From NCBI GenBank assembly GCA_900321265.1, contig ONVJ01000049.1, forward strand, positions 1 to 10,812: DNA of 10,812 nt, written 5' to 3'. Below the pieces are notes generated by a model. It searched no databases. It was not told the origin of the DNA and saw only the letters and a list, made by a program, of their open reading frames with translations. Of the stretch, positions 1 to 6,813 are shown in pieces (the stretch's first letter is position 1; each line of letters starts with the position of its first letter). The position numbers and the translations under genes were made by a program. The stretch is from an uncultured Eubacteriales bacterium. GTDB taxonomy: Bacteria > Bacillota > Clostridia > Oscillospirales > CAG-272.

Positions 1-23
1 CGCCGGTGTTCCCTTCGGTTATT

Positions 24-52
24 ATTATACGACAAAACACACGATTTGTCAA
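24..52 (-). promoter_or_regulatory. Perfect consensus sigma-A promoter firing out of the left edge
   Basis: Read on the minus strand, this is TTGACA (47-52), a 17-base spacer (30-46), then TATAAT (24-29). All twelve consensus positions match and the spacing is ideal. Transcription should begin near base 17 and leave the window, so the gene served is not visible. The promoter lies about 50 bases downstream of the stop of the NERD gene, on the same strand. No intrinsic terminator is visible between that stop and the promoter, so read-through may also enter the next unit. Confidence 0.8.
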
Positions 53-100
53 CACTTTTTTATTCCGATAAGCATACGCAGGTTTCTTTTCACGGCCGCA

Positions 101-778
101 TCATGCCTTCCCGCCGATCAGTCTCGCGATCTCTTCGATTTCTTCATCGCTCAGCATCCTCCGCCTTTTTGTGTGGACTGCCCGGTCGATGTCGTCAGGC
201 GTTCTGAGAAGGTATTTGCTATCGACGGGACTGTTGTCCTGAAGAAGAAAAGCGTATCCTTCGACCCATATGTCGAAACCGAAATATCTGAGATACTTCG
301 CAAGCAGGTATACCTGCCTCTTTACCTGTTTTATCGGGTTCTTGACGCTGCTTTCATAGGTGTTTCCGGCGGACGTCGTCTTGTATTTCCGCCACTCATA
401 ATCATCCTCTTCTCCTACTATATATCCGTTGTAGTTTTTTACCTCGATGATGAACACACCGAATCTGTTGACGACTACGCTGTCAAACTCTGCTGGCCTT
501 CCGTCTGCGACGATCGAGATATTCGTAAAAAGCCGGTCGCCGTCCCGCAGGACGCGGGAGATCACCTTCGTCGCCACCGCTTCTCCCATGCGACCGGCGC
601 GTTTGTATTCCGGTTCAAACAGCCGCCATACGCCACTGTTGGTTTCGAAGCCGCTGTCTCCCGCTCCGCCGCCTTGACCGCTCTTGTCGTCATCCTTCAG
701 TAGAACAGCAACTATTATTACAACTGCAATGACGATAAGTATTACCGCGGCGGCTGCCACAACAACGAAGTATTTCAT
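101..778 (-). CDS. Membrane-anchored NERD (nuclease-related) domain protein
   Basis: This 225-residue protein has one hydrophobic N-terminal helix (about residues 4-27), a short acidic and Gly-rich linker (28-45), and then a NERD domain (about 60-180). The domain is recognised by G65-E66 in its first helix, the E97-F-D99 strand, E112-V-K114 (an E-x-K active-site pattern of PD-(D/E)xK nucleases), N116-Y-x-G, and an N147-P...Q motif. NERD domains are related to restriction-type nucleases, but their roles are mostly unproven. The membrane helix suggests an anchored protein; its topology is not certain. I chose ATG at 778 because AAAAGG lies six bases upstream. A GTG at 820 would add 14 residues including several Lys and Arg before the helix, but has no clear ribosome binding site. 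The gene lies downstream of the two other leftward genes and may be the third gene of their operon. Confidence 0.85.
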   Translation of the reverse strand: MKYFVVVAAAAVILIVIAVVIIVAVLLKDDDKSGQGGGAGDSGFETNSGVWRLFEPEYKRAGRMGEAVATKVISRVLRDGDRLFTNISIVADGRPAEFDSVVVNRFGVFIIEVKNYNGYIVGEEDDYEWRKYKTTSAGNTYESSVKNPIKQVKRQVYLLAKYLRYFGFDIWVEGYAFLLQDNSPVDSKYLLRTPDDIDRAVHTKRRRMLSDEEIEEIARLIGGKA

Positions 779-844
779 GCGAAACCTTTTCTGCGTTTTT
801 TTATAATCCTCGGCAACCACAGTCCGTCATCCGGACACAGCCGT

Positions 845-882
845 GCCGCATCGCAGCGTCTGATGCGGCTTTTTTCTTTTTT
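845..882 (+). terminator. Rightward-facing intrinsic terminator with no rightward gene
   Basis: A perfect 8-bp stem, GCCGCATC (845-852) with GATGCGGC (862-869) and a 9-base loop, is followed at once by a T-rich tract (870-882, broken by one C). This is a textbook Rho-independent terminator for transcription going right. Both flanking genes run left, and on the minus strand the hairpin has an A-rich tract before it and no U tract after it, so it does not fit as their terminator. It may end an antisense or non-coding transcript, or block rightward transcription into the gene at 889-2442. Confidence 0.65.
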
Positions 883-888
883 CGGGCG

Positions 889-2442
889 TCAGCCGTTCTG
901 CTCTAAACTCTCAGACATCTCCAGCATTATCCTTGCGGTCTGGAACATGCAGCTGATCCAGAGATTCTTGCCGTTCCTGAAATCGTCGTTCATCCAGTGA
1001 GTGGGGATCATGCCGTCGGCACGCTGGACCCTCGTGATCGAATCGCAGAGGGCCTTCGCCTTTTCGAGCCATAGCTCTCCCCTGCCCGCTTTGTACATCG
1101 CGAGGAAGGTCTGTGCGATATCTGCGGCGCTGTTGTCTATCGGCACGTACCAGTCATACTGCTCCATCGCGCAGGGCGTATGCCAGAGGGAGGGATCGAA
1201 ATGTGACTTGTTCCAGGGAGCCGGGGTCTTCCAGACGACGAACTGGTCCTCGAGAAAACGCGCGAGGTCGTCGGCCTCGGCCATCTTCTCTTCGTCGCCG
1301 GGGCAGTTGCGGCAGCGGTATCTGACCAGGGCGGCGGCGCAGTAGTGAGACAGGTTGTTGTAGTTCTCGGAGCAGGGGCTGTCCTCGAACTGCCCTTCCC
1401 AGTTGTAGCTTGAGAGCATCCTCTTCTCGACATACCCGACGGCGCCTTTTGCGAGCTTTTTCCAGACGACGTCGCCGGTGACCTCGCCGAGGCTCTCGAG
1501 GAAAGGCAGGATCAGTTCCATCGGTCCGCAGAAGTGGCCGTTCACCGGCTCGCCGGTGCTCAGGCGGCGTATCATGTACCAGCTGCCGTTCTCTTCGGCG
1601 TGGTCGCGGTAAAAGGCGCCGATCTTTATCGCCTCGTTGAGGTATTTTTCAACGCCGGTCGCTTTCCAGAGGCGTATGTACGCCGCCCCTACCTGCGCCG
1701 GATAGATCATCATGATCCAGTCGATCCTGGATGTCGCCTTGAGATTCGTCCTCGTTTCGGGATTCTCGCGCCAGTTGATGTAATATGTGGGAGGCAGGTG
1801 GGCGAGCGGAGCGCCGTCTCCCGGCGTGATCCCGATGAGCCAGTCGGCGGATGCCCGCGCGATCCTCATCGCGTCGACCGAGCGTTCCGGCCTGAGGCGG
1901 GAATAGTTTATCATGGCCTCGATGACCGTCGGGATCATCTTGCTGGGGTAAACGTATCTGTCGTAATCGGGGTCGGGAGTGCCGAATTCAAGCCAGTGAG
2001 TAAGGAAGCTCTGACCGAAAGCGTAGTCGTAGGCCGCGAGCACCGAGTCACGCCAGCTCCTCGCCGCGGGAGGAAGATCCGCCGGGAAGGGCGAGAGTCT
2101 GAAGAATGTCCTCGCGCCGCAGAGGGGCCAGAGAGCGCCGTCGGCGCCGAAGGGCCTGACGGTCAGTTCGACGACTCCCTCGGGAAGATCACGCCATAGA
2201 GGCTCGAGAGACGCCGAAGCCGTCGGAGCGTCAAATGTGCGGGTCACACCGTCTGAGCCCCTGGCGAAGTATCTGTATCCGGCGCAGCCCGGCTGAGGCG
2301 CGAACTGAAAGGCGGGAACGTACATGAATTCGGTCGACTGCGGGTTCCAGAAGGGACGTCCCGGTCCTCCTCCCGCGTGGGCCGACGTCGCGGCAGAGGC
2401 GCATTCTTCTGCAGCCTGCATTGCAAATCTCGGGTCTGTCAT
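889..2442 (-). CDS. Putative alpha/alpha-barrel glycosidase-like protein with N-terminal beta domain
   Basis: This is a 517-residue protein without a signal peptide or membrane segment, so probably cytoplasmic. Residues about 30-125 look like a beta-sandwich module: they contain the phrases FMYVPAFQF and YRYFARG, an LPEGVVELTV strand, and a final FFRLSPF. Residues about 130-510 consist of repeated amphipathic helices rich in Trp, Tyr and His, with recurring hairpin phrases such as ADWLIGI, YIRLWKATG, FLESLGEVTGD and FLAMYKAG. This is the look of six-hairpin (alpha/alpha)6 barrels found in glycoside hydrolases, lyases and sugar epimerases. I cannot assign a numbered family or a catalytic pair. 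AGGAG stands seven bases before the ATG, which supports the start. It follows the membrane-protein gene on the same strand by 33 bases. Carbohydrate processing is inferred from fold resemblance only. Confidence 0.8.
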   Translation of the reverse strand: MTDPRFAMQAAEECASAATSAHAGGGPGRPFWNPQSTEFMYVPAFQFAPQPGCAGYRYFARGSDGVTRTFDAPTASASLEPLWRDLPEGVVELTVRPFGADGALWPLCGARTFFRLSPFPADLPPAARSWRDSVLAAYDYAFGQSFLTHWLEFGTPDPDYDRYVYPSKMIPTVIEAMINYSRLRPERSVDAMRIARASADWLIGITPGDGAPLAHLPPTYYINWRENPETRTNLKATSRIDWIMMIYPAQVGAAYIRLWKATGVEKYLNEAIKIGAFYRDHAEENGSWYMIRRLSTGEPVNGHFCGPMELILPFLESLGEVTGDVVWKKLAKGAVGYVEKRMLSSYNWEGQFEDSPCSENYNNLSHYCAAALVRYRCRNCPGDEEKMAEADDLARFLEDQFVVWKTPAPWNKSHFDPSLWHTPCAMEQYDWYVPIDNSAADIAQTFLAMYKAGRGELWLEKAKALCDSITRVQRADGMIPTHWMNDDFRNGKNLWISCMFQTARIMLEMSESLEQNG

Positions 2443-2475
2443 TATTTAACTCCTGCCTTTCATCAAATTGTCTGA

Positions 2476-3681
2476 TCACGGTTGTTTCCCGGCTGTCTCA
2501 CTGAAACCGCCATAATTCGTTCTGTAGCCCATCCGTCCGAAGTATTCGTCGATGCGCCGCTTCATTTCGGCGATCTTCGCCCCGGCGACCGGGCCTTTCG
2601 TCGGCCAGTCCCAGAATTCGATCTCGCCGATCTCCGCCGTCATAGAACCGCTGTCCAGTTCTGCGTAAGTCATGATTGCACGATCCTTCCATTTCAGATA
2701 GATGCAACCGTCTTCAAAGACAATTTCTCCGTCGCACATCGACCGATATCGCTTTTTGTCCTCACGCAATTCCTTAACGATATCCATGTGCATTTCGGAT
2801 ATCCACCTGAACAGTCCCTGATCGGTATCCGGCACCAAACGGCCGCGCACTCTTTCCGGCGATTCGGCAAGCGGAAGTTTTCCTCCGAATACGAGTTTCC
2901 GGATAAGCCGTATTCCGCGGTTCTTTGCGGGATATGCCCCAAAACCTTCATAAATCTCCCTTGTGCTGTCGAAAATGCAGCGTCTGCCGCCCAGATCCAC
3001 AACACAAGGAAGAAACGAACTGTTTTCTCCGTCTCCTCCGTTCCCGCTGACCAGCCTAGGCAACTCGCCCGAAAGCCTGACGTCGGTATTCTTTGCGAAA
3101 ATGACGATCACCGTCGACCTGTTCAGCGGGGCTTTTTTCCTTTTTCCGTCGATGACAGGATACTTTTTCTTTCCGCTGAGCGAATCAGAACATGTCCGAG
3201 CGGAAGAGACGATCGATCTGTAAAGTTCACGGTCCAGATAGTCGGTATGATACACCGCGACAGTCTTTTCAACTGCGTATGAATAAATCGTAAGAGAAGC
3301 CCTGCTGCGAAACCTGAGAATCTCCGGAGGAGTTGCGCATCTGACAGGCTCGCCCTGCCTTCCGAACCGGGACAGTCTTCGCTCCGCTCCGGCGGCAGAA
3401 AAGGCGTCGGTAAGAACGAATCGCTCTCTCGCGGCCTTATCCGCGGCAAGCCCGGCAAGAATGATATCGACAATCAACAGAAAGCCTGCGTTTCTGATCA
3501 GCCAGATCAGCCATATGACGAGCGCGGAGACAACGATCAGCACCGCCGCGATATCAGGGAATCCTTCTATGAGGCCGGAAACGGCAAAAACCGCCGCGAT
3601 GACGGCAACCGGGATGAGGATCACGATCATATACAGCATAACCCTGCAAAGCCCGGGATTCCTGAGTTTGGGAATATGCAT
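2476..3681 (-). CDS. Membrane protein of unknown function, three N-terminal TM segments
   Basis: I do not recognise the family of this 401-residue protein. It has three strongly hydrophobic stretches at about residues 15-37, 43-62 and 66-80, followed by about 320 mostly polar residues. The polar part has a basic segment around 100-200 (including GKKKYPVIDGKRKK), a helix-rich area near 285-310, and a beta-rich C-terminal area (about 313-350, EIVFEDGCIYLKWKDRAI) that resembles small membrane-associated domains following TM hairpins. The last segment is GTNYGG-like and aromatic. The ATG is preceded by AGGAG at a good distance (TAGGAGTTTTCG then ATG) and by a convincing promoter. It is the first gene of the leftward unit. 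Its coding sequence looks less GC-biased at third positions than the rightward genes (by eye only). It could be an envelope or sensor protein, but nothing in the sequence shows which. Confidence 0.75.
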   Translation of the reverse strand: MHIPKLRNPGLCRVMLYMIVILIPVAVIAAVFAVSGLIEGFPDIAAVLIVVSALVIWLIWLIRNAGFLLIVDIILAGLAADKAARERFVLTDAFSAAGAERRLSRFGRQGEPVRCATPPEILRFRSRASLTIYSYAVEKTVAVYHTDYLDRELYRSIVSSARTCSDSLSGKKKYPVIDGKRKKAPLNRSTVIVIFAKNTDVRLSGELPRLVSGNGGDGENSSFLPCVVDLGGRRCIFDSTREIYEGFGAYPAKNRGIRLIRKLVFGGKLPLAESPERVRGRLVPDTDQGLFRWISEMHMDIVKELREDKKRYRSMCDGEIVFEDGCIYLKWKDRAIMTYAELDSGSMTAEIGEIEFWDWPTKGPVAGAKIAEMKRRIDEYFGRMGYRTNYGGFSETAGKQP

Positions 3682-3709
3682 CGAAAACTCCTAAACATTC
3701 TTTTTGATA

Positions 3710-3738
3710 ATTATAATACTGTTTATGAAAAAAATCAA
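3710..3738 (-). promoter_or_regulatory. Sigma-A promoter of the leftward operon
   Basis: On the minus strand there is TTGATT (3733-3738; four of six consensus bases), a 17-base spacer (3716-3732), and a perfect TATAAT (3710-3715). The predicted start of transcription, near 3703, leaves a leader of about 20 bases that holds the AGGAG of the gene starting at 3681. Confidence 0.7.
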
Positions 3739-3750
3739 GGATAATCCGCG

Positions 3751-3776
3751 CTCGAGCGGCAGCCGTCCGCTTCGAG
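3751..3776. repeat. Bulged inverted repeat between divergent promoters (possible operator)
   Basis: CTCGAGCGG (3751-3759) pairs with CCGCTTCGAG (3767-3776) over nine pairs with one bulged T, separated by seven bases. The left arm also overlaps a perfect 10-base palindrome, CGCTCGAGCG (3749-3758). The element lies about 13 bases upstream of the leftward -35 and about 58 bases upstream of the rightward -35. Neither promoter should transcribe it, which favours a protein-binding site over an RNA hairpin. It could also be a terminator relic, but it has no T tract. Confidence 0.45.
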
Positions 3777-3833
3777 TTATACTGTTCAAACGATCCTAAA
3801 TAATCATGACGCCCGCGCCGGTCAGGATTTCTC

Positions 3834-3862
3834 TTGACATGACGGGGTCAAACATATATAAT
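3834..3862 (+). promoter_or_regulatory. Perfect consensus sigma-A promoter of the rightward operon
   Basis: TTGACA (3834-3839), a 17-base spacer (3840-3856) and TATAAT (3857-3862) match the consensus at every position. Transcription should start near 3869 and give a leader of about 65 bases before the ATG at 3934. No other clear promoter is visible in the short gaps further right, so this one may drive the whole run of genes to 10324. Confidence 0.85.
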
Positions 3863-3886
3863 TATTGTGATTTTGAAAAAAACCTG

Positions 3887-3925
3887 CCGGGGAAAGGCTG
3901 TCCCCGGTGGGACATTGTCCGGGAC
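3887..3925 (+). promoter_or_regulatory. Leader RNA hairpin with competing downstream pairings
   Basis: CCGGGGA (3887-3893) and TCCCCGG (3901-3907) form a perfect 7-bp GC-rich stem with a 7-base loop inside the predicted 5' leader. Right after it come two overlapping odd palindromes, GGACA-T-TGTCC (3910-3920) and GTCC-G-GGAC (3917-3925). The segment 3900-3907 can also pair, with one bulge, to CCGGGAC (3919-3925), so the structures compete. There is no T tract, so it is not a simple terminator. A purine-rich GGGGAAAGG (3889-3897), a possible ribosome binding site for a GTG at 3907, lies in the first arm. A control role is inferred only. Confidence 0.4.
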
Positions 3926-3933
3926 GGATTCTG

Positions 3934-4719
3934 ATGAACGGAAAAGAAATTAAAAAAGCCGTTGACGTTTCTGCCCGAGCGGGAAGCATACTGCTGAGAT
4001 CGGGAGACGAGATAACCCGCGTCGAGGAAACGATCAGGCATATGATGAACGCCTTCGGGGTATCGAGATACGACATATTCACCGTGACCAACGGGATATT
4101 TCTCTCTGCCAACGCCGACGACGCCCCTGAGGGGACGGGCTGCTACACGCGCATCTGCGACGTGCCGAGAAACTCGTCCGACCTCAGCAGGGTCGACATG
4201 GTCAACACCCTCTCGCGCGACATCGAGGCGGGACGCTGCGGCATCGACGAGGCGGAAGCGCGTCTTGACATGATCGAAAACTCGAAGGGATATCACCCCG
4301 CACTGCTCTGCCTTGCCGCCGCGGTCGCGGCTGGGACCTTCAGCTGGCTTTTCGGAGGAGGGGCTGTCGACGCACTGCTCGCGGCGCTCTGCGCCGTTTG
4401 CTATTATCCTCTCGCAAGGATACTCGGCAGGACAAGGCTGTCCAAGCTGCTGACGAACGGTATCTGCGGCTGCATAATGGCTCTTCTGTCTGTTCTGTTC
4501 GTCAAAACCATTCCCGGTGTCAGCATGGACAAGGTGATAATCGGGGCGATAATGCCTCTTATCCCGGGAGTCTCCTTCGTCAACTCTGTCCGGGACGTGG
4601 CTGCCGGAGATTACATATCCGGCACGGTGCGTTTCGTGGACGTTATCGTGACGGCCGGCGGCATAGCGCTCGGGGTCGGGGCGACCATCCTGATATTCAG
4701 CCGCCTCGGCGTGATATGA
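3934..4719 (+). CDS. Threonine/serine exporter family protein, ThrE N-terminal half (YjjP/DUF1212 type)
   Basis: This 261-residue protein has a soluble N-terminal region (1-118) and five hydrophobic segments at about 121-139, 144-163, 172-190, 200-215 and 232-256. The N-terminal phrases AGSILLRSGDEITRVEETI and FTVTNGIFLSA, and the membrane phrase MPLIPGVSFVNSVRD, are typical of the ThrE/YjjP (DUF1212) family. This half works with a small YjjB/ThrE_2 partner; here the partner is encoded directly downstream after a 10-base gap. Members export threonine or serine, or in E. coli succinate, so the substrate is not certain. I prefer ATG at 3934, since the family usually begins just before this DVSARAG helix. 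GTG at 3907 would add nine unusual residues, although a GGGGAAAGG element precedes it. It is the first gene after the perfect promoter. Confidence 0.9.
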   Translation: MNGKEIKKAVDVSARAGSILLRSGDEITRVEETIRHMMNAFGVSRYDIFTVTNGIFLSANADDAPEGTGCYTRICDVPRNSSDLSRVDMVNTLSRDIEAGRCGIDEAEARLDMIENSKGYHPALLCLAAAVAAGTFSWLFGGGAVDALLAALCAVCYYPLARILGRTRLSKLLTNGICGCIMALLSVLFVKTIPGVSMDKVIIGAIMPLIPGVSFVNSVRDVAAGDYISGTVRFVDVIVTAGGIALGVGATILIFSRLGVI

Positions 4720-4729
4720 GGAGGCAGCA

Positions 4730-5203
4730 ATGAGTCCGCTCGACGTGATCCTCAACATCGCCGTCTCGCTTGCCGCGACTGCCGCATTCTGCTTCCTTTT
4801 CGACATACCGAAAAGGCATGTGATATTCTGTGCGCTGCTCGGCTCGGCCGGCTGGATGCTCTACATCCTGCTCACCCCCGTCTGCGGCCAGGTCATAGCA
4901 ACCTTCGCCGCCGCCTGCGCCGCGGTCCTGCTCTCAAGGATCCTCGCCGTGGTGAGAAAATGTCCCGCAAACGTTCTGATCATACCCGGGATCATCCCGC
5001 TCGTACCTGGATCGGCGATCTACTACAGCGCCTACTCTCTCGTCACAGGCGACAACGCCCAGGCAGCCTCCTACGGTCTTCTGACTCTCAAGATCGCCCT
5101 CGCCATCGTGATCGGGATACTCGTTGTATCGGCGATACCCTTCCCGAAAGCGAGATCAAAACGGCAGGTTGATACTGCCGGGCAAAACAGCATTGAAAAA
5201 TAA
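4730..5203 (+). CDS. Threonine/serine exporter family protein, ThrE C-terminal half (YjjB/ThrE_2 type)
   Basis: This is a 157-residue integral membrane protein with about four or five segments (roughly 5-25, 31-48, 51-71, 81-104, 118-136) and a basic tail (KARSKRQ). The signature IPGIIPLVPGSAIYY (about 85-99) matches the ThrE_2 (DUF3815/YjjB) family and mirrors the IPGVSF motif of the upstream protein. The two halves are fused in single-chain ThrE proteins such as that of Corynebacterium; split pairs are common in Firmicutes and enterobacteria. A strong GAGGAGG lies just before the ATG and the gap to the upstream stop is only 10 bases, so the pair should be co-translated at similar levels. 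Confidence 0.9.
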   Translation: MSPLDVILNIAVSLAATAAFCFLFDIPKRHVIFCALLGSAGWMLYILLTPVCGQVIATFAAACAAVLLSRILAVVRKCPANVLIIPGIIPLVPGSAIYYSAYSLVTGDNAQAASYGLLTLKIALAIVIGILVVSAIPFPKARSKRQVDTAGQNSIEK

Positions 5204-5285
5204 CTGTATATACCAAAACAAGAAAGGGAAAACGCGTGACTGTCCTGCCCGCAAAAAGCAGGAAAGCTCAGCCAGGGATCGAAAA

Positions 5286-6812
5286 ATGAAAAAAATCACC
5301 TCAGTCATCCTGTCACTTCTCTTCGTCATCCTCGCCCTCTCCGCCTGCGGCACTCCCGGAGAAGGAGATGAAACTTCGACCGCTCCGTCGGCGCTGACGA
5401 CCGGTCTGCCCGAGGAGACCTCCCAGACGCTCGACGAATGGGGCCGAGAGATCGTCGAGGACGGGATCCCCGAAACGGTCAGATTCGACGGGAGCACACT
5501 CAACATCCTCTCGCGTTCAGATTCGGGCAACCGCTGGCAGATCGACTTCTACGCAAAAGAGGAAAACGGAACCACCCTCAACGACGCCGTCTTCCGCCGC
5601 AACGAAAGAGTGAAGGACCGGCTGGGCATCGATATCCAGGTGACCGAGAGAGACGGAAGCTACACCGTGTTCTCGTCGAACTACGCGCCCTTCATTACCG
5701 CCGCCTACCAGAGCGGCTCCTCCGAACTTGACGTCGTAGGCACCTATTCGCTCTACGGAGCACAGTACGCGACCCAGGGCTATTTCGCCAACGTCCTGGA
5801 TCTGTCCGCCAACCTCGATCTGTCGAAAGTATGGTGGAACGCGAATCTCGTCAACGACATGACCGTCAACGACACTCTCTATTTCCTGGTCGGCGACATG
5901 AACATCACGACGCTCACGAGGATGCTCGTGACCTTCTTCAACAAGTCGCTGCTCGAATCTAAGATGCCGGATGTCGATCTCTACAAGACAGTCCTCGAAG
6001 GAAAATGGACGATCGATTATTACTCCTCTCTCGTCAAGGATCTCTACGACGACGTCAACGGCAATCAGACTGCTGACTCAGACGACAGGTTCGCGATAGT
6101 TTCGACCGCCCCGTCCGAAGCCTACGACGGCCTTGCGGTGTCGCTTGATATTCCGATCATCGTGCGCGACTCTGACGGAAAATGGACGGTGACCGACAAT
6201 ACCGAAAGGATCATCGAGGCGCTTACAAAGACCGCCGAGCTTTATTTCGGCGGAAACAACAATTCCTTCTTCACCGATCTGGGCACCGTCCAGGCGATCT
6301 TCGCGGCGGACCGGGCCTACTTCATGAGCATAACCCTTGACAAGGCATCCGAGAGCTATCTCGCCGGGATGACCTCCGACTTCGGGATCCTCCCCGACGT
6401 GAAGCTGAATGAGGATCAGGAAAACTATTATACCGTTCCTCAGGACGCCTTCAATCTGATCTCGGTCATGGGGAACACCGACGAGCCGGATATGGTCGCC
6501 GCGGCGCTTGCCCTCCTCTGCGCGGAATCCTACCGCGACGTGACTCCCAGATATTTTGAAGAAGTCATGAAATACCGCTATGCCCGCGACAACGAATCGA
6601 GCCAGATGCTCGACATCTGCCGCGCGGGGCTCAGGATGGACTTCGCGACAGTCAATACTCTGTCGCTGAGCGATCCCGGCAGATGGTTCCGAAACACCAT
6701 GCACGCCGGCAAGGGGACCGCGGGAAATATCGCCGGAGCAAGGGTGCGCTCCTATTTCAAGGCGTTTGCAAACTCTCTTTCAACCTTTACCGAAGGATAC
6801 GGATCACACTGA
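5286..6812 (+). CDS. ABC-type sugar-binding lipoprotein (extracellular solute-binding protein)
   Basis: This 508-residue exported lipoprotein starts with MKKITSV, has a hydrophobic core, and carries the lipobox L18-S19-A20-C21. A Thr/Ser/Glu-rich linker (about 22-50) tethers the binding domain to the membrane. The rest has the character of family 1 solute-binding proteins, with NERVKDRLGIDIQV near the N-terminal lobe and, near residues 375-440, DFGILPDVKLNEDQENYY and VPQDAFNLISV, wording common in clostridial carbohydrate binders. Translation should start at 5286, where AGGG lies eight bases upstream and the signal peptide begins; the frame is open further back but that part is implausible. 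It follows the exporter by 82 bases and its stop is one base from the next start. No permease or ATPase gene is present nearby, so the protein must use a transporter encoded elsewhere or act as a sensor. The ligand is unknown; a sugar or sugar acid is inferred from the neighbours. Confidence 0.9.
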   Translation: MKKITSVILSLLFVILALSACGTPGEGDETSTAPSALTTGLPEETSQTLDEWGREIVEDGIPETVRFDGSTLNILSRSDSGNRWQIDFYAKEENGTTLNDAVFRRNERVKDRLGIDIQVTERDGSYTVFSSNYAPFITAAYQSGSSELDVVGTYSLYGAQYATQGYFANVLDLSANLDLSKVWWNANLVNDMTVNDTLYFLVGDMNITTLTRMLVTFFNKSLLESKMPDVDLYKTVLEGKWTIDYYSSLVKDLYDDVNGNQTADSDDRFAIVSTAPSEAYDGLAVSLDIPIIVRDSDGKWTVTDNTERIIEALTKTAELYFGGNNNSFFTDLGTVQAIFAADRAYFMSITLDKASESYLAGMTSDFGILPDVKLNEDQENYYTVPQDAFNLISVMGNTDEPDMVAAALALLCAESYRDVTPRYFEEVMKYRYARDNESSQMLDICRAGLRMDFATVNTLSLSDPGRWFRNTMHAGKGTAGNIAGARVRSYFKAFANSLSTFTEGYGSH

Positions 6813-6813
6813 C

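Noticed and set aside
173..703. Open plus-strand frame of 176 codons opposite the NERD gene
   Set aside because: The minus strand carries clear NERD motifs; the plus frame gives a protein without recognisable features or a ribosome binding site.
1534..2199. Long plus-strand frame opposite the glycosidase-like gene
   Set aside because: Its translation is Arg/Val/Asp-rich in the manner of antisense frames in GC-rich genes, and the minus-strand gene has a good AGGAG site and coherent helical hairpins.
2482..3282. Plus-strand frame of 266 codons opposite the membrane-protein gene
   Set aside because: The minus frame has a promoter, a ribosome binding site and clear membrane helices; the plus frame has none of these.
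3862..4806. Minus-strand frame of 314 codons across the exporter gene
   Set aside because: The plus strand matches the ThrE family with membrane segments; the minus frame crosses the promoter and leader and has no domain.
5243..5263. 6-bp hairpin TCCTGC/GCAGGA between exporter and lipoprotein genes as a terminator
   Set aside because: The stem is short, the loop is nine bases and no T tract follows, so it does not look like an intrinsic terminator.
5124..5285. N-terminal extension of the lipoprotein frame
   Set aside because: It would overlap the upstream exporter gene and place the signal peptide 54 residues inside; ATG 5286 has a ribosome site and begins a normal lipoprotein signal.
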